DNA of 64,000 nucleotides from Methanoregula boonei 6A8 (GCF_000017625.1 NC_009712.1:2418001-2482000); one strand, 5' to 3'. Shown: positions 54,113-62,774, counted from the stretch's first letter. The notes: generated by a model from the sequence alone, not told the origin. Translations and numbers: made by a program.

Positions 54113-54640
54113 GTGAAGATCATGTACCGACTGACTTCGAAACTGACCACAAACCCGATAAACCAAAGCGGGCTGATCGCGGGTGCGATCGGAGGAGAGT
54201 CCATTGTCCTTGTGGTTCTGGTCAACACCCTTCTTATCAGGGCATTTGCACAGGGTAATCTCCCTCCCACCGATATGAAAGTAGTAGCATGGAACGCTAC
54301 CTATCCGTTTCTCATAATAGCTATCTTTGAAGGCTGGGGGGTTTTTGCTGCATGGCTCTCTTTTTCATCGATACGTAACAGAAATGAGGCTTTCCTTGCC
54401 GGATTTATCTCCGGCGTTATGATAGGGATCCTTCTTGAGGTGATGTGGGTGGCACAGCTTCTCAGTCTGCTCTCTCATCAGTTAATCCCCTATTCTGGCA
54501 CGATAGCAGGGTACGGGAACGTACTGGTCACTGTCGCAGCCCTCATTCTTTTTGTCCTGCTGGGGGGAATACTCTCCGGGTTTGGCTCGTATATTTTCTA
54601 CCTGTTCAGGGCTTCTCCCGTCGATAGGTCTCCGGCGTAA
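54113..54640 (+). CDS. Polytopic membrane protein, unknown
   Basis: 175 residues with four membrane helices (about 17-44, 64-83, 93-119, 131-165) and little else. The start may be GTG at 54113 or ATG at 54122. Gly-rich helix faces (SGLIAGAIGG, LAGFISGVMIG) suggest packing into an oligomer. No enzyme motif or known family. Controlled by the palindromic TATA upstream. Confidence 0.62.
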   Translation: MKIMYRLTSKLTTNPINQSGLIAGAIGGESIVLVVLVNTLLIRAFAQGNLPPTDMKVVAWNATYPFLIIAIFEGWGVFAAWLSFSSIRNRNEAFLAGFISGVMIGILLEVMWVAQLLSLLSHQLIPYSGTIAGYGNVLVTVAALILFVLLGGILSGFGSYIFYLFRASPVDRSPA

Positions 54641-54790
54641 TGGAATCCGGGAATCTGCCCGCCCGATAATGAAGCCGCCCGGAAACAGCGCCGGTACATC
54701 CCCGAAAAACTATATAGAAATTATTTTAAGTATATACTGCAAGTACAAACTATGTGCTTATGCCTTCAGCCTTACCGGCACAACACGAGC

Positions 54791-54919
54791 ATGTGTCTTG
54801 ATGACCAGACACCGCCAGAAGAACCAGAACGAATAAAACCCGACATGATGACAGACAACCGGGGTCAGACCTACATGGCCGTGAGAAACTGCGACCTTGA
54901 CCGGTTCAGTGTGAAATAA
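54791..54919 (+). CDS. Very small acidic protein, unknown
   Basis: 42 residues, MCLDDQTPPEEPERIK... ending in CDLDRFSVK; an ATG at 54752 would add 13 residues. The palindromic TATA element agtatatact lies at 54729-54738, after ctatatag (54709-54716), the same pair as before the 49176 gene, which supports real transcription. A second small frame follows 19 bases later. Function unknown. Confidence 0.4.
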   Translation: MCLDDQTPPEEPERIKPDMMTDNRGQTYMAVRNCDLDRFSVK

Positions 54920-54938
54920 TTCTGCGGGTGTGATCCCG

Positions 54939-55148
54939 ATGGACTCCCAGACAGAACCGCTCGATCTCCTCCCCGGGACAGCTATACCGGTATGCGATTA
55001 TTTCAGTTCCCGCGGACGATCCCCCCGAAATCCCCATCCCGATGATCTCAAAGGGCTGCGCGACTGGGTTTGTGCAAAACATGCTGAAGAGATAAAAACC
55101 AGAAGCACCGGTCTCCGGGTATATTTGGCACCCTGGCGGATAGGATAA
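54939..55148 (+). CDS. Small protein, unknown
   Basis: 69 residues, MDSQTEPLDLLPGTAIPVC..., basic with a helical centre (DDLKGLRDWVCAKHAEEIK). Preceded by GGGTGTGATC, close to the archaeal ribosome-binding consensus. Probably cotranscribed with the tiny gene before it. Codon use is like the neighbourhood; no homologous family recognised. Confidence 0.42.
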   Translation: MDSQTEPLDLLPGTAIPVCDYFSSRGRSPRNPHPDDLKGLRDWVCAKHAEEIKTRSTGLRVYLAPWRIG

Positions 55149-55262
55149 CAAAGAACTTGCTCGTCAGGTGCATTAAAAAAGATCTGTGGGGGATTTGCGT
55201 GGTGCAAATCAATGAAACGCCTCAAGAAGACTGATCTTCTTGATACTCTATAATTTTCACAT

Positions 55263-55274
55263 AATATATATAAA
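55263..55274 (+). promoter_or_regulatory. TATA box of the third pilus platform operon (leaderless)
   Basis: aatatatataaa centred about 22 bases before the ATG at 55290, so transcription should begin at or just before the start codon, giving a leaderless message. No ribosome site is visible before this ATG, consistent with that. Confidence 0.65.
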
Positions 55275-55289
55275 TAAGTTTCGATTATC

Positions 55290-56192
55290 ATGGCTGCGGA
55301 ATCGGACAGTTTTGAGAAGTTTTTTGAGATGTACAAGCGCTTCTGCTACACGTTCGGCCGCTCCTTTGATCGCAACCCGAACCGTGATATCATCAAGCTG
55401 ATCTACCAGGCAGATCTCGAAATGACACCGGGAATGTTCACATCCCTATGGATAGTTTCCACAATCCTTGTCGGTTCTGTCATGGTACTGGTCGCTTCTA
55501 TCATCTTTCTCGTTCCCCAGAGCCCGTTTGCCATACCCAGCCCGGCACCTTATATCCTGCTCTTTGCCCTGATTGGATCGGCAGCAATTGCCATTGGCTT
55601 TCCCTTCTACCTGCAGAACCAGATAGAGAACAAAAAAAGGGATATCGATACCCAGATCCCCTATGCCCTTGCCTTCATGTCGATCCTTGCCAGTTCGGGC
55701 GCTACCCCGCTGGATATCATCAGGAGGATTGCACGGGAGGATTACGGGCAGATCTCAAACGAGTTCCGCAAGGTGCTCTTCCGGGTGGATATCCTCGGAG
55801 AGGACGTGGTAACGGCCATGAACGGCCTTGTGCAGAACACGCCGTCCGATCTGTTCCGGGACATCTGCATCGATATAACCAACATCATCTACGGCGGTGG
55901 CGGGCTGAAATCTTACCTGGAGACCAAGTCAAAAGAACTCATGGCAATCCGGCGCCAGACCTATAAGGAGTTCGTGGAGTCCCTTGCCGTATTCGGGGAA
56001 GGATACCTTGGTGGGGTTGTTATGACGATCACCCTCGCCATCCTGGGAGTTGTGATCTCAGGGGCGCTGGGCATCCAGCTGGGCCCGTTCTCTGCGCATG
56101 ACATGTTTAACTACCTGATCTACCTGCTGATCCCGCTCATCAACGTGGTCTTCCTGCAGATGCTTGCCGTGAAATATTCGACCAATCCCTGA
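55290..56192 (+). CDS. Single-domain pilus platform protein, first half
   Basis: 300 residues with one T2SSF domain (about 122-250; YALAFMSILASSGATPLDIIRRI and DITNIIYGGGGLKSYLETKSKEL) between membrane helices at 50-75, 88-110 and 225-290. It corresponds to the N-terminal half of FlaJ/TadC-like proteins; the matching C-terminal half is the next gene, 6 bases downstream. It should pair with that protein as a heterodimeric platform. No secretion ATPase gene is near, so the motor is encoded elsewhere or shared with another locus. Confidence 0.85.
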   Translation: MAAESDSFEKFFEMYKRFCYTFGRSFDRNPNRDIIKLIYQADLEMTPGMFTSLWIVSTILVGSVMVLVASIIFLVPQSPFAIPSPAPYILLFALIGSAAIAIGFPFYLQNQIENKKRDIDTQIPYALAFMSILASSGATPLDIIRRIAREDYGQISNEFRKVLFRVDILGEDVVTAMNGLVQNTPSDLFRDICIDITNIIYGGGGLKSYLETKSKELMAIRRQTYKEFVESLAVFGEGYLGGVVMTITLAILGVVISGALGIQLGPFSAHDMFNYLIYLLIPLINVVFLQMLAVKYSTNP

Positions 56193-56198
56193 TCTGCC

Positions 56199-57551
56199 AT
56201 GCCAACATCCACCCCCGCCCGAAGTAAGAAAGAGGAACTCCACGAGATTATCGAGCGGATACGGATCAAGTACAACCCGCCGCGGGAACTCTTCACGATT
56301 GCCATACCGGTAGCGATTGCATTACTGGTTGTCCTGACCGCGTTCCTGATGGGCTATACCCTGCATACCACTACAAAACAGCAGGCATCCACCGCGACAA
56401 GTGACAAAGAGAAAGCCCTGCAGGCCTACCTTGCACAAATGAACGCAGGGACCGGCAATGCCACCGGTGCTGCGGCTACATCTTCAAATCCTGCCGCACC
56501 GACCATGGGACTTGACGAGGTGATGGTCTTTGCCCTGATCATTGCCATCCTCCCTTACTCCATTGATATAACCCTCCAGAAACGCTCAACGCGTAAAAAG
56601 GAGGAGCTCTATACTGAGTTCCTCTTCAAGCTCTCCGAACTGATGCGGGGGGGGCTTGACCCGGTTAAGGCGGTAAAAGAGCTTGCAAAGACGGATCTGG
56701 GAGTTCTGACCCCGCATATCCGCATTGCCTCGACTTCGATGACCTTCGGGAAATCCTTTGAGGAGTCGATGAAGGCGATGGCCCAATCGCTCCACTCAGA
56801 CCTGATCCGCCGCTACACCATGCTTGTAGTGCAGGCTTCCTACTCCGGCGGATCGGTAGCCGACCTGATCCTCAAGGCATCCGAGGACATGCGGAGCATC
56901 ATCTCCATCGAACGGGAAAAAGAGGGAAATCTCCACCAGTACGTGATGATCTTCTACTTTGCGCAGGCAATCATCATATTCATCGTTTATATCCTGACGA
57001 CAAGCCTGCTCCCGTTCGTGGAGCAGCTGGGCGCCACCCAGATGTTTGGCAAGACAGACATCGGGAACATCGATTTTGCACGCGGATTTTTCCACATGAT
57101 CATCCTCAACTCCCTTTTCGGGGGGCTGATCATCGGAAAGATCAGCGAAGGAGATGCACGGTATGGTCTCAAACACGTGGTGGTGCTTGTAGCCGTTGGA
57201 TACATAGCGTCAGCCCTCTTCATCCTTCCCCCACCAGTTACACAAACCGGACCGCAGGTCAATATTACGGTTGTTTCTGGGGGCGATCAGACCGGCCTTG
57301 CAAACCTCGGCCTCAAGGATCCAATTGTCTTCAAAATCACCGATACAAGCGGTAATCCTGTAAACAGTACTCAGGTTGCATTTAGTATAACGCCCAGCGG
57401 AAGCGTAAATCCCACAACAGATACATCGGATGATAATGGGCTCGTCCAGGTAAAGCCAGTGATGGGATCGGATACCGGAACCTATGTAATTGCCGCGAAA
57501 GCAAATGGCGTGACTCTGAATGTACCGATAACCGTTACCAACGGAGGATAA
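56199..57551 (+). CDS. Single-domain pilus platform protein with C-terminal Ig-like domain
   Basis: 450 residues. Membrane helix at 30-52, an Ala/Thr/Ser-rich linker (65-105), helix 107-128, a T2SSF domain (about 138-260; LFKLSELMRGGLDPVKAVKELAKTDLG and MLVVQASYSGGSVADLILKAS), helices near 252-275, 292-315 and 325-345, then a 100-residue beta-rich tail (VNITVVSGGDQTGLANLGLKDPIVFKITDTSGNPVNSTQV...) of the bacterial Ig-like type. The tail would be outside the membrane and is not known from ordinary platform proteins; it may bind pilins or the S-layer. Immediately followed by a lipoprotein gene. Confidence 0.83.
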   Translation: MPTSTPARSKKEELHEIIERIRIKYNPPRELFTIAIPVAIALLVVLTAFLMGYTLHTTTKQQASTATSDKEKALQAYLAQMNAGTGNATGAAATSSNPAAPTMGLDEVMVFALIIAILPYSIDITLQKRSTRKKEELYTEFLFKLSELMRGGLDPVKAVKELAKTDLGVLTPHIRIASTSMTFGKSFEESMKAMAQSLHSDLIRRYTMLVVQASYSGGSVADLILKASEDMRSIISIEREKEGNLHQYVMIFYFAQAIIIFIVYILTTSLLPFVEQLGATQMFGKTDIGNIDFARGFFHMIILNSLFGGLIIGKISEGDARYGLKHVVVLVAVGYIASALFILPPPVTQTGPQVNITVVSGGDQTGLANLGLKDPIVFKITDTSGNPVNSTQVAFSITPSGSVNPTTDTSDDNGLVQVKPVMGSDTGTYVIAAKANGVTLNVPITVTNGG

Positions 57552-57556
57552 TTTTC

Positions 57557-58024
57557 ATGGAAAGAAAAATTCCAACAGCAATGTGTTGTTTTGCAATCGG
57601 ATTACTCGTACTGATCCTCGCATGTGGCTGTCTAACCACAAAACCATCCGGGCTGAGCGAAAATCCATCCCTACAGCCTGATCCTGAAACCGGTCTCATC
57701 GCGTGGATGGAGGCAATAAATACCCATGATGTCACAGGATTGTACAATCTCGCACCCGAAGAGATACGTGATCAGGTTTCACTCGATCAATTTGAAAAAG
57801 CCAACATGAATAACTCACTTATGACACAGGATAAAGCAATCGCAGGTTATAAAATACTCAACGAGACCGGGAACGCTACAATGACAAACATCAGAGTGGA
57901 GTTGTTGCTGCGCCAGAATGTATCCGCAGATTCGGTACAGACAGAGACAATTCCCCTGTACCTGAATTTCGAGGAATGGTATGAGAAGGGGGAATGGAAG
58001 GTATGGACCCTTCCATGGTCATAA
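57557..58024 (+). CDS. Small lipoprotein with NTF2-like look, unknown
   Basis: 155 residues. Signal peptide with lipobox LACGC (C25 or so), a short linker and a domain starting LIAWMEAINTHDVTGLYNLAPEEIRDQV, reminiscent of the NTF2-like DUF4878/lumazine-binding type domains found in lipoproteins. Lies 5 bases after the platform-Ig gene and is likely the third member of that transcript. Function in pilus or envelope unknown. Confidence 0.65.
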   Translation: MERKIPTAMCCFAIGLLVLILACGCLTTKPSGLSENPSLQPDPETGLIAWMEAINTHDVTGLYNLAPEEIRDQVSLDQFEKANMNNSLMTQDKAIAGYKILNETGNATMTNIRVELLLRQNVSADSVQTETIPLYLNFEEWYEKGEWKVWTLPWS

Positions 58025-58074
58025 TTTTTTCCTGTTTTTCGCTCTGCTTTTTTCTGAAAACCAAAACAATAACA

Positions 58075-58623
58075 TCAGTTCCCCTGCACAAAGTGATGAC
58101 ACTTTGGACAGACCCAGCCAACTGCTATCATCTCTCCCTTCTCCGGGGAAAATGCCTGGATCATCGGTGTGCCGCACGGGCAGACCGGCCTGCTTGCGGT
58201 TGCCTGCTGCTCCATGAAACGATCGAACCGGCGCTTCTTATAGAGGGCGCTCTCGATCCCGGCAAAAAGTTCCCGGGTATTGATGGGCTTGACCAGGTAC
58301 CCGCTTGACTCAGTCATAACAACGCGCCGGATGGTCTCATCGTCACTGTACGCGGTAAGAAAGATGATCGGCGTCCCGAACTGGCCCTTGATCTTCTGGG
58401 CCGCCTCGATCCCATCCATCCCGCCCTGCAGGCGGATATCCATCAGGATCACGTCCGGGTGCTGTTCCCCCGTCAGGGTGATTGCTTCCTCACCACTCAG
58501 CGCGATGCCTACGACCAAGTACCCGATCCGCCGGAGGGTCTCTTCCAGGGTCATGGCCACCAGCCCTTCATCTTCCACGATCAGGATTCTCTTTTCCGCA
58601 GGGTTTGCAGGACTTTTCAGCAT
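58075..58623 (-). CDS. Response regulator with C-terminal zinc-ribbon-like domain
   Basis: 182 residues. Receiver domain 10-130 with acidic E17-D18, phosphoacceptor D62 (VILMDIRLQ), Thr in FLTAYS and Lys in LVKPI. The last 35 residues have two cysteine pairs (CPCG ... CPKC), a ribbon not usual for response regulators, which may bind RNA, DNA or metal. Divergent from the sensor kinase at 58709, a likely cognate partner since both start in the same 85-base spacer. TATA-like aaatatagtc (minus, 58652-58661) precedes the start. Confidence 0.85.
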   Translation of the reverse strand: MLKSPANPAEKRILIVEDEGLVAMTLEETLRRIGYLVVGIALSGEEAITLTGEQHPDVILMDIRLQGGMDGIEAAQKIKGQFGTPIIFLTAYSDDETIRRVVMTESSGYLVKPINTRELFAGIESALYKKRRFDRFMEQQATASRPVCPCGTPMIQAFSPEKGEMIAVGWVCPKCHHFVQGN

Positions 58624-58708
58624 GGTTAAAGAAGTACTCTTTTGGCAGGAGACTATATTTAGTTGTCTTTAATATAGAGACGAGCTCAAACATATTTATC
58701 AGAAGCCC

Positions 58709-60127
58709 ATGGATGATCCGATGAATCCCGATCCGGTACAACAAGGCGGGATCAACCCGTTTGTGCAGATCCCCGAAGATCCCAAGACCATGCGCCTGCT
58801 GATTGTCCTTATTGCAGCGGCAACCGTTATTATCGGTGCCATCAGCCTTTCAGAGGGAATAGGGGACCTTTACCCGTACCTCTTCCTGCTGCCCATCGTA
58901 ATGACCGCATATTTCTTCCCCCGGTACGGGATTGCGGCCTCCGTCATTATGGGACTTTCCCTGGTACTTCTCAATATTATCTTTCTGGGAAACAACCTGC
59001 ACGTGCTCTCCCTTGCCTGCTTTACGTTTGCGGTATTTTTAGGCATCGGGGGAATCGTGACCATGCTCTCGGAGAATATTGCCGGGTTAAAAAAACGGTA
59101 CCAGGATATATTTGCAATGTCCGAGGCAGGAATGATCATCTTTGACCGGGAGACCGGGAAAATTACCGAGGCAAACCCCAGTTTTCTTACGCCTCTTGGC
59201 TATACATCCCCCCAATCCGGCATTCCCCTGTTCAGCGAGTTCTTTGAGCGCCCGGAGCAGTACCGTGAACTCACCGGGGATGTGGTTGCAACAGGAAGGG
59301 TTACCGACAGGAAGTACCTGCTGAAAACTGCATCGGGGACCCTGCGCCAGTTCCAGGTGTCTGCATGCGTATTCTTCGGGCAATTCATCCTGTGCACATT
59401 TGCCGATTTTACGGAGCGCAGGAGGTACGAGGATACCCTGCGCCAGTCACTTGCCGAAAAAGAGATCCTAATCAAGGAAGTGCACCACCGGGTCAAGAAC
59501 AACATGCAGGTGATCATGAGCCTGCTCGAGTTAAATGCCCTCAAGGCGGAAAACGAACGCGAACGATCGCAGTATGCCGAGATGCAGGGCAGGGTCATGA
59601 CCATGGCGCTGATCCATGAAAAACTGTACCAGTCCCCGGTTGCCGGTTCGATCAATGCGCAGGATTACTTTTCAGACCTGTTAAAAAACATTGTTTCAGC
59701 TTCTGCAACACCGGGAGTACGCTGCGTGGTCAAGGCATCGGGAATATTTCTTGATATTGACCGGGCAATTCCCTGCGGCCTTATCATAAACGAACTGGCT
59801 ACCAATTCGCTCAAATACGCGTTCCGGGAAATTGCCAAGGCAGAACTTCACCTGACCCTTGGAGAAGGAGGGGATGGCGTATGTACATTGATATTTTTTG
59901 ATAACGGTTCCGGCCTTCCGCCAACGTACAGGACGGCCGGAGAGGAAACCCTGGGAATCCGGCTGATCCATATGCTGGTGCGGCAGCTCCGGGGAGAGAT
60001 CCTCATGACAAACCATGATGGGACGCATGTCCGCATACAGTTCCCGCTCAGTTCTCACGAGCTTGAATCCCATACCGTTTCGTGCGATCAGATCGCAGAA
60101 CAGACTACCATCTCGCGGTGGGCATAA
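58709..60127 (+). CDS. Membrane histidine kinase, HisKA_2/HWE-like
   Basis: 472 residues. Four membrane helices (about 29-48, 55-70, 74-95, 97-119), a PAS domain (130-235), then a histidine-kinase core of the HisKA_2 type with the sequence KEVHHRVKNNMQVIMSLL, where the first or second His (259/260) is the phosphoacceptor. N-box INELATNSLKYAF and a DNGSGLP/GIRLIHML G-box are present. Should sense a membrane or redox signal and act on the response regulator encoded divergently. Start ATG 58709, preceded by the TATA-like aatataga. Confidence 0.9.
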   Translation: MDDPMNPDPVQQGGINPFVQIPEDPKTMRLLIVLIAAATVIIGAISLSEGIGDLYPYLFLLPIVMTAYFFPRYGIAASVIMGLSLVLLNIIFLGNNLHVLSLACFTFAVFLGIGGIVTMLSENIAGLKKRYQDIFAMSEAGMIIFDRETGKITEANPSFLTPLGYTSPQSGIPLFSEFFERPEQYRELTGDVVATGRVTDRKYLLKTASGTLRQFQVSACVFFGQFILCTFADFTERRRYEDTLRQSLAEKEILIKEVHHRVKNNMQVIMSLLELNALKAENERERSQYAEMQGRVMTMALIHEKLYQSPVAGSINAQDYFSDLLKNIVSASATPGVRCVVKASGIFLDIDRAIPCGLIINELATNSLKYAFREIAKAELHLTLGEGGDGVCTLIFFDNGSGLPPTYRTAGEETLGIRLIHMLVRQLRGEILMTNHDGTHVRIQFPLSSHELESHTVSCDQIAEQTTISRWA

Positions 60128-60323
60128 AACCGCGGATGCGGAAGACCCGGCTCAAAAAGAGGGGAAAACAATCTCCCCCTACCGGAGAAAGATGGTCAGG
60201 CCCTCATGCAAACCGGTCCTGCAGTAGAGGGCTTGATTGATCCACAATCAATATTACTATATAGTCTAAAGAAGAAATTATGATATAAGGTAAAATAAAG
60301 ATTACATACCCTAGAGTTTCCCG
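60128..60323. promoter_or_regulatory. Spacer with ctatatag promoter element
   Basis: ctatatag at 60257-60264 lies 67 bases before the next start. It and its flank match 51365-51391 with about 20 identities in 27 positions, pointing to shared control. The left half of the spacer has nothing remarkable. Confidence 0.45.
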
Positions 60324-62102
60324 ATGAAGGTCCGTACACGCTCCCGGCTGATCCTGGCAGCCATGGCATTTATTTTTCTTATCGGCCTTAGTTTCATCAC
60401 CCAGTTTGTGATTCTTGATTCGTTCCGCTCTATAGAAAAGCAGCAGATGTCGGCAAACGTGGAAAGGGTCATTGCAAACCTGAACGATCAGGAAAAGATC
60501 GTTTCTGCCAATTGCAGGGACTGGGCAGGCCGGGATGATACGTATGCTTTTGCCGGGGCCGCGGGATCATCGGGGAATTCAAGTGCCTTTAACCAGCCAC
60601 TTCTGCTGGGGACGCTCGATGTCGATTACCTGCTCATCTACAATACTTCCGGGGATCTCGTCTTTTCCGAAGGCGCCTTAAACCCGGATGGGACAGAAGA
60701 AGTCGTTCCGCAGCAGCTTGATGGAATTATCAAAGACAGTATTATTCCCGCGGGCGTCCCCGGAGGAGTATCAGGAAGGCACGGAGCATCCTTCCTGAAT
60801 GGTGCCCCGGTCATTCTTGCCGGATATTCCATCAAGGGAAGCAACCAGTCTGCACCCTCGCGGGGAACCCTCGTGATGGTCCGGGTCCTCAACAGCAAGA
60901 GGATCGGGGATATGGAAAGTGTCCTCCAGATTCCGGCATTTACCTTAGCCCCGGCTTCATCCGGGGTCAGCTTTGGCACGTTCAGTGATACAGACCTGCA
61001 AAAGATGAAGAAAGGAGGAATCGTCAGCCAGCCGGTCAATAACAGCCTGATGGGCGGTACGGCAATGATCTCCGGTATCGAGGACAGGCCGACTTTCCTG
61101 GTGGTGCAGGTATTCACGGATCGCATGGTCTATTCGGACGTTCAGACGTCGATCCTGATCATTGCAGCATCCATTGTCGCCCTGAGCGCGATATTTATCA
61201 TAGCAGTACAGTTTTTACTCCAGCGCTTCGTGCTCGGGCCACTCAGTGCTCTGGACAATGATATGCAGATTATCGGCAGGTCCGGTGATCTCTCGCGCCG
61301 CATCCCGGAAAAGGGCGACGAGGAGATCGTTTCGGTTACCCGGGCCTTTAACCAGATGCTTGCAGATCTTGAAGAAAACCAGGAGGAACTTTCTGTTGCA
61401 CAGGATGAGCTTGCGCAGCATAACCGTAAGCTTGAGGAACTCAACCGGAAGGCCAACCTGTATCTTGATATTTACCTTGATGTGATAACCTACGAGATCC
61501 TGAATTCGATCATGGGCCTCCGGGGATATGCCGAGTACCTCACCGAGACTGCCGGGGAGAAGGAAAAACGGTTCCTCAAAAAGATTGTTGAGCTGGCCCA
61601 GAAGAGCAGCAATGTAATTCGAAACATCGAGACCATCAGCCGCATTTACAAGATGCAGCCCGGCGTCGTTGCAGTCAATCTTGAAGAGATCATAAGAAAA
61701 GAGGCCGCAACCCGCCCGGATATCCAAATCTCTGTTACGAATTGCAACCGCAGGGTACTCGCAAACGATATGCTCGGGGTCGTGTTTGACAACCTGTTTT
61801 CAAACAGCCTCAAATTCGGGGGAGCAGGCGTAGCCATAGAAATTTCCGCCACGGACAATGAACAGGGCGTGCTTGAGATATCCGTGGCCGACAACGGACC
61901 GGGAATCCCTGATGAGATGAAGCCGGGAATCTTTGATCGGTTTGCCAAGGATTCCAAGACCCGGAGCAGCTATGGCCTGGGGCTTCATATCGTTAAAATG
62001 CTCATGGACGGGTACGGCGGCCGGATTTGGGCAGACGACAGGATACACGGTGATCCCTCTTCGGGTGTTGCAATACGGTTTACCCTGAACCTTGCCGAGT
62101 GA
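60324..62102 (+). CDS. CHASE4-HAMP sensor kinase lacking the phosphoacceptor histidine
   Basis: 592 residues. Helix 8-31, an extracytoplasmic CHASE4-like domain (about 45-270; it contains the CRDWAGRDDTYAF signature), helix 277-300, HAMP 300-355 and a kinase core. The site equivalent to H in archaeal RHDILN reads TYEILN, so Tyr390 replaces the phosphoacceptor His. The ATP-binding lobe is intact: N490/N494, DNGPGIP (523-529) and GLGLHIV (551-557). It may act as a pseudo-kinase, a phosphatase or an ATP-driven partner of another kinase. It has a shared-type promoter upstream. Confidence 0.88.
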   Translation: MKVRTRSRLILAAMAFIFLIGLSFITQFVILDSFRSIEKQQMSANVERVIANLNDQEKIVSANCRDWAGRDDTYAFAGAAGSSGNSSAFNQPLLLGTLDVDYLLIYNTSGDLVFSEGALNPDGTEEVVPQQLDGIIKDSIIPAGVPGGVSGRHGASFLNGAPVILAGYSIKGSNQSAPSRGTLVMVRVLNSKRIGDMESVLQIPAFTLAPASSGVSFGTFSDTDLQKMKKGGIVSQPVNNSLMGGTAMISGIEDRPTFLVVQVFTDRMVYSDVQTSILIIAASIVALSAIFIIAVQFLLQRFVLGPLSALDNDMQIIGRSGDLSRRIPEKGDEEIVSVTRAFNQMLADLEENQEELSVAQDELAQHNRKLEELNRKANLYLDIYLDVITYEILNSIMGLRGYAEYLTETAGEKEKRFLKKIVELAQKSSNVIRNIETISRIYKMQPGVVAVNLEEIIRKEAATRPDIQISVTNCNRRVLANDMLGVVFDNLFSNSLKFGGAGVAIEISATDNEQGVLEISVADNGPGIPDEMKPGIFDRFAKDSKTRSSYGLGLHIVKMLMDGYGGRIWADDRIHGDPSSGVAIRFTLNLAE

Positions 62103-62159
62103 ACTCACACTGGCCTGCAGAGAGGGAAAACCATAGGGAGGTAATAAAAAAACGCACGT

Positions 62160-62774
62160 TCACCCGTGCCGCTCCCGCGTATCGATCAGGAACCCCTCTT
62201 CGCTGACCGTGAAGGGAAGCATCTTTTCCAGGAGACCGGCGCCCTGCATCTTGGGGATGTTGAGATAGCGTTTGAGCTTGTCACCTTCGGAAATCGTGGT
62301 AATCTGTACAACTCCGTCTGCCATTGCCCGCATCAGGGCTTCGTGACGCTCTGAGAGAACGCCGCGATCTATGAGCAGGAGAAAGACCCGCCCGGTCTTT
62401 GCCGCAGCACTGATGCGGGAGATCCCCTCGCGAAGCTCAGCAAGCGGCGAATCGAGGAAGTAAAGGGAAAACTGGTCCACGATCACCATATCTCCCTTAC
62501 CATGAAGCGTAATGGCATCCAGAAGAGTACCCGGAGCAGTCCCATGCATCTCCTCCTCAACGAAAAATCCTTTGGCCGGCAGGATACGCATGCGGGTCAT
62601 ATCATTTTTGATATCATCCGCTGACCGGATCGTGACATAGCACACTTCTTTTCCGGCACCTGCAGCATCAGCGGCAATATACTGGGCATAGACCGATTTT
62701 GCGAGCCCTGTTTCTTCTTCGATCAGGATCACGCTCTTCTGTGGAAAAATATCCATGCCGTGTACAGCTGCCAT
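62160..62774 (-). CDS. KaiC/RAD55-like protein with degenerate P-loop
   Basis: 204 residues. RecA-like fold with VILIEEETGLAKSVYAQYIA, where Walker A GxxxxGK[ST] appears as EEETGLAKS (the first Gly changed to Glu but Lys-Ser retained), and a Walker B-like MVIVDQFSLYFL. A short N-terminus and acidic middle distinguish it from the paired proteins at 3.9-5.4 kb. Possibly a FlaH-like partner of the third pilus platform, although five genes lie between them. The + strand genes flank it on both sides, so it has its own promoter. Confidence 0.72.
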   Translation of the reverse strand: MAAVHGMDIFPQKSVILIEEETGLAKSVYAQYIAADAAGAGKEVCYVTIRSADDIKNDMTRMRILPAKGFFVEEEMHGTAPGTLLDAITLHGKGDMVIVDQFSLYFLDSPLAELREGISRISAAAKTGRVFLLLIDRGVLSERHEALMRAMADGVVQITTISEGDKLKRYLNIPKMQGAGLLEKMLPFTVSEEGFLIDTRERHG

